Assembly: GCF_001612805.1 (NCBI RefSeq)
Contig: NZ_BDBD01000019.1
Span: 186,001 to 250,000, forward strand
Length of the DNA stretch: 64,000 bases
Direction of reading: 5' to 3'
Source of the DNA: Nocardia coubleae NBRC 108252
GTDB taxonomy: Bacteria; Actinomycetota; Actinomycetes; Mycobacteriales; Mycobacteriaceae
The first letter of the stretch is position 1. The number at the start of each line of letters is the position of its first letter. Position numbers and translations under genes: made by a program. A model generated the notes under the pieces. That model saw only the letters and a program-made list of their open reading frames with translations. It was not told the origin of the DNA and ran no database searches. Positions 31,379-59,165 of this stretch are shown one piece after another.

Positions 31379-33917
31379 GGGAGTGCCTTCCTGGTGGGGT
31401 TGGTAGTGCCGAGGCGGACCAGAGCGGCGGTGGTTCCGTCGATTTCCCAGCGGGCTCGTTCGCCGGTGCGGAACATGCGTTCGCCGGGGATGCCGAAGGG
31501 GTTGGCGACGAAGCGTTCGGCGGTGACGGTCGGATCGTCGCGGTAGCCGCGGGCCAGTTGTGCGCCCGACAGGTACAGCTCGCCCGCGACGCCGGGGCTG
31601 GTCGGGCGCAGTCGCGCGTCGAGCACGTAGACGCGGCGGTTCCATTCCCGAACCCGGACCGGCGGGGGTTCACCCGAGTCGGCGCGGGGTTGTTCGGGGT
31701 AGGTGAGGGTGACGGTCGCTTCGGCGCGACCGTAGTCGTGGTGCAGGTGCGCGGCGGAGACGGCGGCGAAGTCGCGGATCTGTGCGGCGGTGAGCGGGGC
31801 GCCGAGCACGACGGCGCTGCGCAGGGTCGGCACGCCGTCGGCGACGCCGGTGAGGTGCTCGGTGAATTCGGTGAGCCGCTGGGGCGTGAAGTCGGCGGCG
31901 GTGATGCCGTAGGTGGCGATCAGGTCGATCAACCGGGCCGGATCAGGAGGTTCGGTGAGGACAACGGTGGCGCCGACCCGCAACGGCAGCACATATCCGT
32001 GCCACTCGGTGGCCTGGTGCAGGTACACGTCGCGACCGGTGAGCCCGTGCCTGCTCTGCATGGCAGTGATCCGGTGCACCGCCGCCGCATGACTCACGGT
32101 GACACCCTGCCCGGCGCCACGCGGATACAGCACGAAGGCCGGATGCTGCGGAAGTACGGGCGCGCGCCGCTCACCGGGCGTGATGGGTTCGTCGGAATAG
32201 TCCGACAGCGTCACGTCGTCGATGACCACCCGCGGAATGTCGTACGCCGCAGTGTGTTCACGCCCGGCCACGGTGACGATCAACGCGGGACCGACGACCG
32301 GCGGCAGCACCCCGGCCTCGACCGGCACCACCGCGCCACCCGCCTTCAGCACGGCGTACACACCGACGACCAGCTCGATCGAGCACGGAATATCGACCAG
32401 CACCGGGCATTCCGGTCCGATGCCGAGCGCGGCCAGGTGCCGGGCGAGCTGATTGGTCCGCCGGTCGAGGTCACCGTAGGTGATGATCGACCCGGAACCC
32501 GCCGCATGGACGACGGCCGGATCGAAAGGCGTCGCGGCGGCCTGGGCTTCGAACTCGTCGTGCAGGAGTTCGCCCGGCAGTCCGCCGCGGGCCGGGACGA
32601 CCGCGTACCGGTCGGCGCGATCGTCCACCCGCCCGACGTATTCGAGTTCGGCCGCCCACCCCTCCCCCGGTGGCCTGCGGCGCACCAGGTCGCCGGTGGC
32701 GAACATGCGGTCGTCGACGGGTCCGATGGGGTTGGCGAGGAAGGTGGCGGCGGTCGCCTGCCTGCCGAGGTAGCCGCGCGCCAATTGCACGCCGGAGATG
32801 TACAGTTCGCCCACTTCACCGTCGGCGACGGGTTCGAGATGTTCGTCGAGAACGAGCAGTTCCACGTCGTCGGCGGCGCACCCGAGTGGCACCACTTCGA
32901 GGTCGGCGCCGGTCACCTCGTGGGCGACGACCTCGCCCGCGGTTTCCGGTCTGCCGTACACCTGCCACAGGGTGGCGCCACTCACCGAACGCAGGGCCGC
33001 GGCGGTTTTCGCCGGGAGGGTCGCGCCTCGGGCCAGTACCACGCGTAGCGAGTCGAGTAGTTCCTCGGCGTCGGGTAGCTCGGTCAGTTCCGCGAGCTGG
33101 ACCGGGTCGAATGCGGCTGTGGTCACGCGGGTTTCGGCGATCGCCTCGGCGAGGGTGTCGCCGACCGGCAGCACGAGTGCCGCGCCCGATTGCAGGGCGA
33201 GCAGGAGTTCACCGATCGCGGCCTGGGAGCCGATCGGTGCGTGCCACAGCACGGAATCGCCTGCCCCGATGCCGCACATCCGGTACCGCCAGACCGAATT
33301 GGCATGTGCCGCACGGTGTCCGATGACGACGGCGGTCGAGGCGGTCGGGTCGACGACGAGGTAGGCGGGATTGTCGGCACCCGGGCCCGGAAGTGCTCGC
33401 GAACCTTCAACGGGAGGGTTGTCGGCTCGGTTCAGTACTTGAACCGAAATCGCCTGTTCAGCAGTGCTTTCGGTTGTCGAGCCGGTGTCGAGACCCGGGT
33501 CGGCGGACGTGGGAACGGCCTCGGTGAGCAGCAGGGTGGGCGCCGCCAGCGCAAGGGTGCGGGCACGCAGGTCGGCGGGTGCGTCGGGATCGAGCAGAAC
33601 GAACGCCGCCCCCGAGGCGATCACGGCGTGCACGGCCACCACCAGTTCGGCGGAACGTGGCAGGCACACCGCGACCGTGGTCTCGGGTCCGGCATCGCGT
33701 TCCACCAGCACCGCCGCCAGCGCCTCGGCGCGGTCGGCGATCTCGGCGTAGGTGAGGGCGCGTTCGCCGTCGACGACAGCGAGCGCATCGGGGTCGTCGG
33801 CGACCTGGTCGATGAATGCGGCGAGCAGGGTCGCCGGGTCACGCCCGTCTTCGTTCGGGAGCTCACGCCCCAGCGTGTCGAACGGGACGGCGGCCGTGAC
33901 CGAATTCGTGTGCGACA

Positions 33918-33918
<1 letters not shown>
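31375..33918 (-). CDS. Twin degenerate adenylation-domain protein of the NRPS-2 operon
   Basis: The 847-residue protein holds two successive A-domain large subdomains and nothing else. The first covers about residues 25-465. In place of the P-loop signature YTSGSTGxPKG it has VVDPTASTAVVIGHRAA; its YGPTE motif reads VYGRPET; it keeps FATGDLV. The second covers about 475-847. Its P-loop reads LYPRGAGQGVTVSH, YGPTE reads DYGRAEA, and the TGD ribose-binding motif is TGER. Both lack the small C-terminal subdomain with the catalytic Lys, and no C or T domain follows. Sequence elsewhere (AGELYLSGAQLARGY, ALTYAEIADRAEALA) is clearly NRPS-derived. The frame is intact. The ATG overlaps the NRPS-2 stop by one base (TGATG) and the gene overlaps mbtH by 4 nt. 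It is unlikely to adenylate; a scaffold or MbtH-binding role is speculation. Confidence 0.88.
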
Positions 33919-52565
<18,647 letters not shown>

Positions 52566-52998
52566 CAGAGCCTCCTCGTATCGCGAAAAAACAGCAGTCC
52601 GAACGTTTTCGGGCAGCACGAAGACACCTGAGGTACCTCGTGGTCGCCGATGGGTCCGGCCAAGAGCGCGATGGGCACAACGCCACATCCGCGCAGATCC
52701 CCGACAGATCATGTGGACGAGAGCGGCGATCCTCTTCGGACCGCCTGCGGCGGCGGACAGATCGTCGGCCGCGGTTGGTCTAGCTGTTGATCGTTCCTCC
52801 AATGTCGCCTACATCACATGGCGCCTGTCCATGCAGTGCCGACACTAGGCGTTCAGTTAATAAAAAGGAACTTATTCCGATAAAAAAGTCAGACGGGCGT
52901 CCAGTCGGTTTCCGGAGCTGGGCACGACCTGGCCATGAGTGTGTGCTCCAACACATCGGCTACAGATATGTGAGCTAGCACACTTTCAGAACGGGAGA
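52566..52998. promoter_or_regulatory. Upstream region of the NRPS-2 operon
   Basis: About 430 bases between the GAF regulator stop and the NRPS-2 start, both on the minus strand. An AT-rich patch lies at about 52855-52892 in an otherwise GC-rich region and is the likely promoter area, though I cannot place -10/-35 hexamers. A two-step inverted repeat (AGTGTG 52938-52943 / CACACT 52979-52984, with CACAT 52952-52956 / ATGTG 52968-52972 inside) lies 15 nt past the regulator stop. No T-run follows it on the minus strand, so operator is as likely as terminator. The NRPS frame is open through much of this stretch but has no domain sense. Confidence 0.5.
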
Positions 52999-54369
52999 CT
53001 AGGAGCCGAAACGTTGCATCTGCGTTGCATCGGCACCGAGGCGCCGATCGAGCACCCGAATCTTGGCTTCGATCTGCGCATACAGGGGTGAATCGCGATC
53101 GACGGTCGCCCGATAGGCAGCCCAGGCTGCGGCATCGTCGCGCCCTTCCTGACACGCGGTCCACCGGCGCAGCACGGCCGGGTCGGCCGAGGCGAGCACA
53201 GCGGTACGCAACCGCACCCGCAACTCGTCGCGGAGGTCGCAGATGCCCGGCGCCGACGAACGCGGCAACACCGGACCGGCGTACAACCGTAATGCGGATT
53301 CGATATCACCGGAATCCAGCGCGGCCCGCAGCGCCTCCACATCGGTTGCGACATGCACCTGCAAACGGTATGGGCGCGAGGCGACCACCGTCGCGCCGAC
53401 CACCGCGCGCAATCGCGACATGGCGGCGCGGATCGTGCCGTTGTCCAGATCGGTGTCGTCGAGCAGCAGCGCGAGATGATCCGAACCGAGGCCCTCGGGA
53501 TGCTCGGTGAGCAACAGCAGGATCTCGGCATGACGTTGCGACAGCGGTACCCGCTCCCCCGCCACGCTCAAGTGCGGTTGCCCGAGTCCGAGCACATCGA
53601 GCGCCAGCCTGGCCTGTTCGGGTTCGGCCGCCGGGTCGCTTCCGCGCACCGAGCCGGTTTCGCCTCGGCCCGCCCGCATGGCTCGCAGCACCAGATCCAT
53701 CTCGGCAGCGGTGGCGGCGGCCTTGACCAGAGCGAGGATTTCCGGCTTGGCCACCCGCATCCCGCCGGCAATCATCAGCACCCCGACGAGCCTGCCGTCC
53801 GGCTCGTGTACGGGCGCCGCCGCACCGGTGATCTGGTGCATGCGGTGCAGGAAGTGCTCGGGCCCGTGGATCCAGGTGGCCCGGCCGGTGCGCACGACGA
53901 GGCCGACGGCATTGGTACCGATACGCCGCTCGCTGAGGTCGTCGCCTTCGCGCAGACCGATCTCGGCAGCCGCGGCGACCTGGTCGGGATGACCGTGCAC
54001 GCAGAGCACCCGCCCGAACTGGTCGGCGACGGTGACGATGAGCCCCGCCCGCGCCGCGTCCTGGACCAGCAGTTTGTCGATCAACGGCATGAGGGCGGCG
54101 ATAGGGTGGGCATCGCGATACCGCACCAGGTCGGCGCCGCGCAGACCGCGGCCGTCGACCATATCGGTGGGATCGATCCCACCGCGTACGCTGCGTAACC
54201 AGGACTCGAGAACGAGCGGACGCAACAGACCGGCCAGCTGGGTCAGCTGTTCACCACCGGCACTGAGAAAACCATGGGCCTGTGCGGCATAGGCTTCCAG
54301 AGCACCGAGCTGCGCGCCCGCCTCCGTAGCCTGCCGTGGGGGCCGCCCACCTGCAAGATTGCTGACCAT
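52999..54369 (-). CDS. GAF-domain transcriptional regulator with AcoR-like sensor and winged-helix output
   Basis: The 456-residue protein combines an AcoR-type N terminus (LESWLRSVRGGIDP, near residues 53-66), a GAF sensor domain (about 105-215, with SERRIGTNAVGLVVRTGRA and GPEHFLHRMHQITGAAAPVHEPDGRLVGVLMIAGG in pattern) and a C-terminal winged-helix unit (about 270-345: LSQRHAEILLLLTEHPEG, then TIRAAMSRLRAVVG, PYRLQVHV). It lacks the AAA+ and Fis-type domains of true sigma-54 activators. The ATG at 54369 has AAAGG upstream. It sits 105 nt after mftG and before NRPS-2 on the same strand, so it could regulate the mycofactocin/alcohol system or the NRPS. Ligand unknown. Confidence 0.85.
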   Translation of the reverse strand: MVSNLAGGRPPRQATEAGAQLGALEAYAAQAHGFLSAGGEQLTQLAGLLRPLVLESWLRSVRGGIDPTDMVDGRGLRGADLVRYRDAHPIAALMPLIDKLLVQDAARAGLIVTVADQFGRVLCVHGHPDQVAAAAEIGLREGDDLSERRIGTNAVGLVVRTGRATWIHGPEHFLHRMHQITGAAAPVHEPDGRLVGVLMIAGGMRVAKPEILALVKAAATAAEMDLVLRAMRAGRGETGSVRGSDPAAEPEQARLALDVLGLGQPHLSVAGERVPLSQRHAEILLLLTEHPEGLGSDHLALLLDDTDLDNGTIRAAMSRLRAVVGATVVASRPYRLQVHVATDVEALRAALDSGDIESALRLYAGPVLPRSSAPGICDLRDELRVRLRTAVLASADPAVLRRWTACQEGRDDAAAWAAYRATVDRDSPLYAQIEAKIRVLDRRLGADATQMQRFGS

Positions 54370-54474
54370 TTGCCTTTCTTTCCCGCTACAAACTGTACCG
54401 GGCAGTTATCGGGCCAAACGCCAGAAGTGCGGGTTTGTCCCGCAGGTCACATTGTGCTAGCAGATGTCACTCCG

Positions 54475-55854
54475 TCACACCGCGTAGCACGCCGCTATGG
54501 CTGCGGCGAGCGTCACTACCGTGGCCTGCGGACCCCGCGTCAGCGGCACCGGGACGACCGAAAGGTCGGCAATACTCAATCCTTCGATTCCGTGCACGCG
54601 CCCGAGCTCGTCGACGACCGATTGCTCATCGTTCGCCGGACCCATCCGGCAGGTACCGGACAGATGCTGGGACGTCCCACTATTGGCACGTAGCCAGTGG
54701 TCGTCGACGGGGCCGAACCCCAGGTCGAACAGTTCGCACGCCAGCTCGACGCCCGCGCGCAGGTTTGCCCGGTCCGCCGCGGTGAGCAGCCGGCTCTGAT
54801 CGATGTGGGCGGGCACGGTGGGGTCGGCCGAACGCAATGTCAGTTCGGCGGCGCCGGTCGGCCGCATGTGCGCCACCCCGAGCCTGCGCAGACCAGGTGT
54901 GAACACAGGTGTGTACGGGCGGAATTCGAGGTCGTCGTGTTCGAGCACGTATTCGAGGGCGACGGTCGACGTGGCCGGTTCGGGGCCGGGAAACTCGACG
55001 CCGATCTCGGGGTGGTCGGTGCACCACGCTCCGACGGGGGCGGGCCGGACCACCGGAATGCCGAGTGCGCGCAGCTGCCGCTCGGGTCCGATGCCCGAGC
55101 GCAGCAGCAGCGCGGCCGATTCCACGGCGCCCGCGCAGAGCACGATCCGGTCGGCGTCGGTGCGTCCGTGTTCGTGGCCGCGCACCCATTCCACACCGAC
55201 GGCCCGGCTGCCGGTCATGACCAGGCGCGTTACCGTCGTTTCCCCGACGACGGTGAGGTTGGGCCGGTCGAGGACCGGATAGAGATGGGTGATGGCCGGT
55301 CCGGCGCGCCGGTTTCCCGAGATCGCGAGCGGTACCCGCCCGAAGCCGTCCGGTGCGTCGAGTGCGTTGAGGTCGGCGACCTCGCGCAATCCGGCTGCCG
55401 CGCATCGTTCGGCGAATTCGGCGCTGAACGGAGTGGGATCGGTAGTCCGGACAACCGGGATCGGGCCGTCGGTGCCGTGGCCGGGGTCGGTGCCGTGATC
55501 CAGGTCGTTCTCCAGGCCCCGGAAGAACGGCAGCAGCGCGTCGAAGGTCCATCGCTCGCTGTTCCAGTCCGTGAAGCCCGCGGCGGGCGGCCGGATGAAA
55601 TAACTGCCGTTGATCGCTCCGGAACCGCCGATCAGCTTGCCACGCACCAGGTTTCCCGCGTAGCGCCAGAGCACCGCCGACTCCGGTCCGACCGGGAGAT
55701 GGCCGGGGTCGAGCAGTTCGGCGGGAATGTCGGCCGTTGCGGGCCACACCTGGCCGGCCTCGAGCACCAGCACCGTGTGGGCCGGGTCGTCACTGAGCCG
55801 AGCCGCGAGCACACACCCCGCCGAACCGGCCCCGACTACCAGCGTGTTCGGCAA
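54475..55854 (-). CDS. mftG: Mycofactocin-associated GMC oxidoreductase MftG
   Basis: A 459-residue GMC-family flavoprotein that in mycobacteria passes electrons from reduced mycofactocin toward the respiratory chain. Features: FAD-binding TLVVGAGSAGCVLAARLSDD at the N terminus, the GMC signature around LIGGSGAINGSYFIRPP, AGAVESAALLLRSGIGP, and a C-terminal QHLSGTCRMGPANDEQSVVDELGRVHG with the catalytic His. It starts 10 nt after mftF, so the two are co-transcribed. The name follows the location in the mft cluster and the GMC family; length is in the expected range. Confidence 0.9.
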   Translation of the reverse strand: MPNTLVVGAGSAGCVLAARLSDDPAHTVLVLEAGQVWPATADIPAELLDPGHLPVGPESAVLWRYAGNLVRGKLIGGSGAINGSYFIRPPAAGFTDWNSERWTFDALLPFFRGLENDLDHGTDPGHGTDGPIPVVRTTDPTPFSAEFAERCAAAGLREVADLNALDAPDGFGRVPLAISGNRRAGPAITHLYPVLDRPNLTVVGETTVTRLVMTGSRAVGVEWVRGHEHGRTDADRIVLCAGAVESAALLLRSGIGPERQLRALGIPVVRPAPVGAWCTDHPEIGVEFPGPEPATSTVALEYVLEHDDLEFRPYTPVFTPGLRRLGVAHMRPTGAAELTLRSADPTVPAHIDQSRLLTAADRANLRAGVELACELFDLGFGPVDDHWLRANSGTSQHLSGTCRMGPANDEQSVVDELGRVHGIEGLSIADLSVVPVPLTRGPQATVVTLAAAIAACYAV

Positions 55855-55864
55855 CGCGGACAGC

Positions 55865-57271
55865 TCAGTTCGGCGGAACGTGCGGCTTCAGCGCCTCGAA
55901 GCTGCGTGCCCGGATGACGCCGAGCCACAGCCCGGTCCCGTACGCGACATCGTCGAGCCGCTTGTAGGCCACATAGCGCAGCGGATCGAGGCCACCGGAA
56001 TCGCGGTGGGTGAACCAATCGGCCAGTCCGTCGGCCAGTGCCATGGTGACCGCGATCTTCCTGATCCGCTTCGACGCGAGCACCGCCAACAGCGTGACCG
56101 GCCAATAGTCACGACACATCGCCGAGGCCAATCGCCAGAGCCCGGCGAAGAATCCGCGCGCCAGGTACACCGCCGCGATGCGGGTGGGATTGTCGAGTTC
56201 GGCGAACACCCGACGCATCCGGACCAGCGCCGTCGCCAGGGTGACCAGCCCGCCGAGCAGCCCCCATTTCGACAGGGTGGCGAACAGGATCGCGGCGAGC
56301 ACCGTCCACTTCGGCACGCTCAGCGGCGAGACCATCTCCCCGTGCCGCTTGCCGAGCGGCGCGGCGCCCGTGCCGTAGAACAGCTTTCGCGTGAACCAGG
56401 CCCGGAACTCGACCCGGTGGTCGTGGGCGACGTGGGCGGCCGGTTCGTAGCGCAGCCGCCAGCCCGCCCGCTCGAGCCGCCAGCACAGGTCGACATCCTC
56501 GGCCACCTGCATGGATTCGTCGAACCCGCCCTCGCCGAGCAGTGCCGCGCGCCGGGCGAGCAGCGCCGCGCTCGGCACGTACGACACGATGCCGCGTGCG
56601 TGCACCGCGGCCTCGCGCCTGCCCAGATCCAGCGAGGAGCGGGTGTGTTCGTAGCGGGCCAGCGCGTTGGACTCCGAATCCAGGGCGATGATGCGCGGGG
56701 CGACCAGCGCCACCTGCGGATCGCTGAAATGCCCGAGCATCACCTCGAGCCAGCCGCTGCGCGGCACCACATCGGAGTCGAGGAACGCGACGAAACCCGT
56801 TGACGCCGCCCGCAACCCGGCATTTCGGGCGGCGGCCGGGCCGAGTGGGCGCTCGTGACGCAGCACCGTCACCTGCCCGCGCCCCGGCCGGGGTGGGATG
56901 CGCACCGGTTCGTCGGAACCGTCGTCGACGACGATCACATTGTGACCGCGCAGCGAGCCGAGCAGCCGCACGAGTCCGTCGGCGTTGTTGTAGAGCGGGA
57001 CGACGACGGTGACGTCGTCGGGTGAGGGCAGCAGCCGGGGTCGCGGGTTGGCGACCCCGGAGTCGAGGAGTCTGCGGGCGACGATCGCGGACTTGGTATC
57101 GGTGACCTCGAGGTACCCGTCGCCGATCAATTCGGCGGCCTCGGGTGCCAGGCGCAGCATCCGTGCGGGCGATCCGCCGATCAGGATCCGACCCCCGGAA
57201 AATGCGCGTACCCGTGGATCGATCCGTACCCCGAAGCCGTCGGGCAGACGATCATGGCGCATTCCTCGCAT
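55865..57271 (-). CDS. mftF: Mycofactocin glycosyltransferase MftF
   Basis: The 468-residue GT2-type enzyme adds the beta-1,4-glucose chain to premycofactocin; length matches the mycobacterial protein (about 470). An N-terminal domain (RLPDGFGVRIDPRVRAFSGG) precedes the GT-A fold: VTVVVPLYNNADGLVRLLGSL, FLDSDVVPRSGWLEV with the DSD metal site, and ESMQVAEDVDLCWRLERAGW. Hydrophobic segments follow (WTVLAAILFATLSKWGLLGGLV, VTLLAVLA), suggesting membrane attachment. The start is uncertain: ATG at 57271 gives the best family length, while ATG 57262 and a pair near 57301 are in frame. It lies 133 nt after the mftB-mftC fusion, the place where mftD and mftE would normally stand. Confidence 0.92.
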   Translation of the reverse strand: MRGMRHDRLPDGFGVRIDPRVRAFSGGRILIGGSPARMLRLAPEAAELIGDGYLEVTDTKSAIVARRLLDSGVANPRPRLLPSPDDVTVVVPLYNNADGLVRLLGSLRGHNVIVVDDGSDEPVRIPPRPGRGQVTVLRHERPLGPAAARNAGLRAASTGFVAFLDSDVVPRSGWLEVMLGHFSDPQVALVAPRIIALDSESNALARYEHTRSSLDLGRREAAVHARGIVSYVPSAALLARRAALLGEGGFDESMQVAEDVDLCWRLERAGWRLRYEPAAHVAHDHRVEFRAWFTRKLFYGTGAAPLGKRHGEMVSPLSVPKWTVLAAILFATLSKWGLLGGLVTLATALVRMRRVFAELDNPTRIAAVYLARGFFAGLWRLASAMCRDYWPVTLLAVLASKRIRKIAVTMALADGLADWFTHRDSGGLDPLRYVAYKRLDDVAYGTGLWLGVIRARSFEALKPHVPPN

Positions 57272-57404
57272 GCTATTCGCACTTGGCCCGCCAAACATCA
57301 TCACCCCAGAAAAAAGGAAGAAACTCCGCTCGAAATGCCGCTCCGACCGCTTGGATGACGTGTCGAGCAAGATCGGCAGCGCACCGCTGGCAACCGCGAC
57401 GCGA

Positions 57405-58895
57405 CTACCCGAGCGGACTCTCGTTGCACGCCTTGGCCGGTGGCTGACGCACGGTCAGCGGCAGCGACACCCGGGTGCGGGCGCGCACCGGCCGCGAGTG
57501 GTCCACCGCCGGGCGCGGAACGACGCGGCCCGGTGCCGACAAGGCCGCCTCCCCGTACCCCTGCACACACTCCGGGTCGGGTCCGTTGGCGGGCAGACCG
57601 GTGAAGAATTTGGCGGCCATGCATCCGCCGCGGCAGGCGTCGTAGTGGCTGCACTTGGTGCAGGCGCCGCCGTCGACCGGCTCGCGCAGTTCGGCGAACA
57701 GTTCGGCATTGGTCCACACACCGTCGAAACCGCCGTCGGTGAGGATGTTTCCGGCCTTGAACCGGTCGTGGATGGCGAACGGGCAGGCGTAGACGTCACC
57801 GACCGGGTCGACCAGGCACACCACCCGGCCCGCACCGCACATGTTCAGGCCGGGCAGGGCCGAACCGAAGGCCGACAGGTGGAAGAAGGAGTCACCGGTG
57901 AGCACGCCCTCGCCGTTGCGCACGAGCCAGTCGTAGAGCTCGCGCTGCTGTTCTGGCAGCGGGTGCAGCTCGTCCCAGACGTCGGCGCCGCGGCCCGACG
58001 GGCGCAGGCGGGTCAGGCGAAGGGTGGCGCCGTACCGGTCGGCGATGGCCTTGAATTCGTCGAGCTGGGCGATGTTGTGGCGGGTCGCGACCACCGACAG
58101 CTTGGCGTCACGGAAGCCCGCGTCGGCCAGGTTCGACAACGCCTTGATGGCGGTGTCGTAGGAGCCGGGACCGCGCACGGCGTCATTGACCTCGGCGGTG
58201 GCGCCGTCGAGGGAGATCTGCACGTCGACGTAGTCGCTGGCGGCCAGCCGAGCGGCGACCTGCTGGTTGATCCGTACCCCGTTGGTGGAGAACTTGACCC
58301 CCACGTGGTGGGCGGTGGCGTAGTCGACGAGTTCCCAGAAGTCCGGGCGCACGGTCGGTTCACCGCCACCGATGTTGACGTAGAAGATCTGCATGCGCTC
58401 GAACTCGTCGATCAGCGCCTTGCACTGCTCGGTGCTCAGCTCGTTCGGGTCGCGGCGACCCGACGACGACAGGCAGTGCACGCACGACAGGTTGCACGCG
58501 TACGTCAGCTCCCAGGTGAGACAGATCGGCGCGGCCAGACCGGACTCGAAACGGTCGATCAGCCGTCCGCCCTGCGGGGCGCCGACCGGGGCAGGCGGGC
58601 TCGGTTCCACCGGCGTGACCGGGCCCGGCGCGGGCACGATCATGTCGGTGCGGGCCAGCTGGTCGAGCGCCTCGACATATGCCGTCGACGCGCTGAAGCC
58701 CTTGGCGTGCAGCGCTTCCCGCACGGAATGGTGTGCGGGCAGCGACCGGACCACGTCGACCAGCTCGCGGCTCTTGAGGAACGAGAGCTTGCGGGTGCCG
58801 AAGTGGTACAGCAGCGCACCGAAGGACTCCGGACGCAAGGAGACCCGGGGATGCAGCGCCCATCGGGCATCGAGATCGAGCACGCCTGCCGCCAT
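57405..58895 (-). CDS. mftBC: Fused mycofactocin chaperone-radical SAM maturase (MftB-MftC)
   Basis: One 496-residue chain carries both early mycofactocin functions. Residues 1-88 match MftB, the RRE peptide chaperone that presents MftA (WALHPRVSLRPESFGALLYH, FGTRKLSFLKS). A Pro-rich linker (about 90-110) leads into MftC: CNLSCVHC (CxxxCxxC for the radical SAM cluster), FYVNIGGGEPTVRPDF, and a SPASM region with CGAGRVVCLVDPVGDVYACPF and CTKCSHYDACRGGCMAAKFF. MftC decarboxylates and crosslinks the C-terminal Val-Tyr of MftA. No stop or ribosome binding site separates the two parts, whereas most genomes encode two genes. ATG 58895 lies 2 nt after the mftA stop. The C-terminal tail after the SPASM region is about 45 residues. 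Confidence 0.93.
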   Translation of the reverse strand: MAAGVLDLDARWALHPRVSLRPESFGALLYHFGTRKLSFLKSRELVDVVRSLPAHHSVREALHAKGFSASTAYVEALDQLARTDMIVPAPGPVTPVEPSPPAPVGAPQGGRLIDRFESGLAAPICLTWELTYACNLSCVHCLSSSGRRDPNELSTEQCKALIDEFERMQIFYVNIGGGEPTVRPDFWELVDYATAHHVGVKFSTNGVRINQQVAARLAASDYVDVQISLDGATAEVNDAVRGPGSYDTAIKALSNLADAGFRDAKLSVVATRHNIAQLDEFKAIADRYGATLRLTRLRPSGRGADVWDELHPLPEQQRELYDWLVRNGEGVLTGDSFFHLSAFGSALPGLNMCGAGRVVCLVDPVGDVYACPFAIHDRFKAGNILTDGGFDGVWTNAELFAELREPVDGGACTKCSHYDACRGGCMAAKFFTGLPANGPDPECVQGYGEAALSAPGRVVPRPAVDHSRPVRARTRVSLPLTVRQPPAKACNESPLG

Positions 58896-58897
58896 GG

Positions 58898-59002
58898 TCA
58901 GTACACGCCGCACATGCCGTCGATGCTGACCTCTTCGATCAGCGTCTCGGCGATCAGGTCCTCGCCGGTGTCCTCGTTCGCGGGTGCCGGGTTCTCGGCC
59001 AT
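58898..59002 (-). CDS. mftA: Mycofactocin precursor peptide MftA
   Basis: A 34-residue RiPP precursor ending in the invariant core IDGMCGVY, whose last Val-Tyr becomes mycofactocin. The leader is acidic (AENPAPANEDTGEDLIAETL, then IEEVS), the part recognised by MftB. ATG 59002 has an excellent GGGAGGT ribosome binding site 6 nt upstream. The stop lies 2 nt before the fused mftBC start, so maturase and substrate are co-expressed. The peptide is too short for ordinary gene calling but its C terminus is diagnostic. Confidence 0.97.
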   Translation of the reverse strand: MAENPAPANEDTGEDLIAETLIEEVSIDGMCGVY

Positions 59003-59165
59003 GACTACCTCCCATGTGTTGACGGTCACTCGCGACTTTAACGTCAGTCACTGCCATAAAGGCGGGATTCGGAAAAACTCACTGGACGGGCCACGACATC
59101 TAGACTTCCGGGAGCAGGACGGAAGGGGCCCGAGAGCCCAGCGGCAGTAGAGGTGAGGCAGAGGC

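Noticed and set aside
52566..52802. N-terminal extension of NRPS-2 to an ATG at 52802
   Set aside because: The extra 79 residues are Arg/Ala-rich without family similarity; the GTG at 52565 has a strong ribosome binding site.
52566..52998. Iron box (IdeR/DmdR) that would mark the NRPS as a siderophore synthetase
   Set aside because: No TTAGGTTAGGCTAACC-like palindrome is present here or before NRPS-1, so a siderophore role is not supported by regulation.
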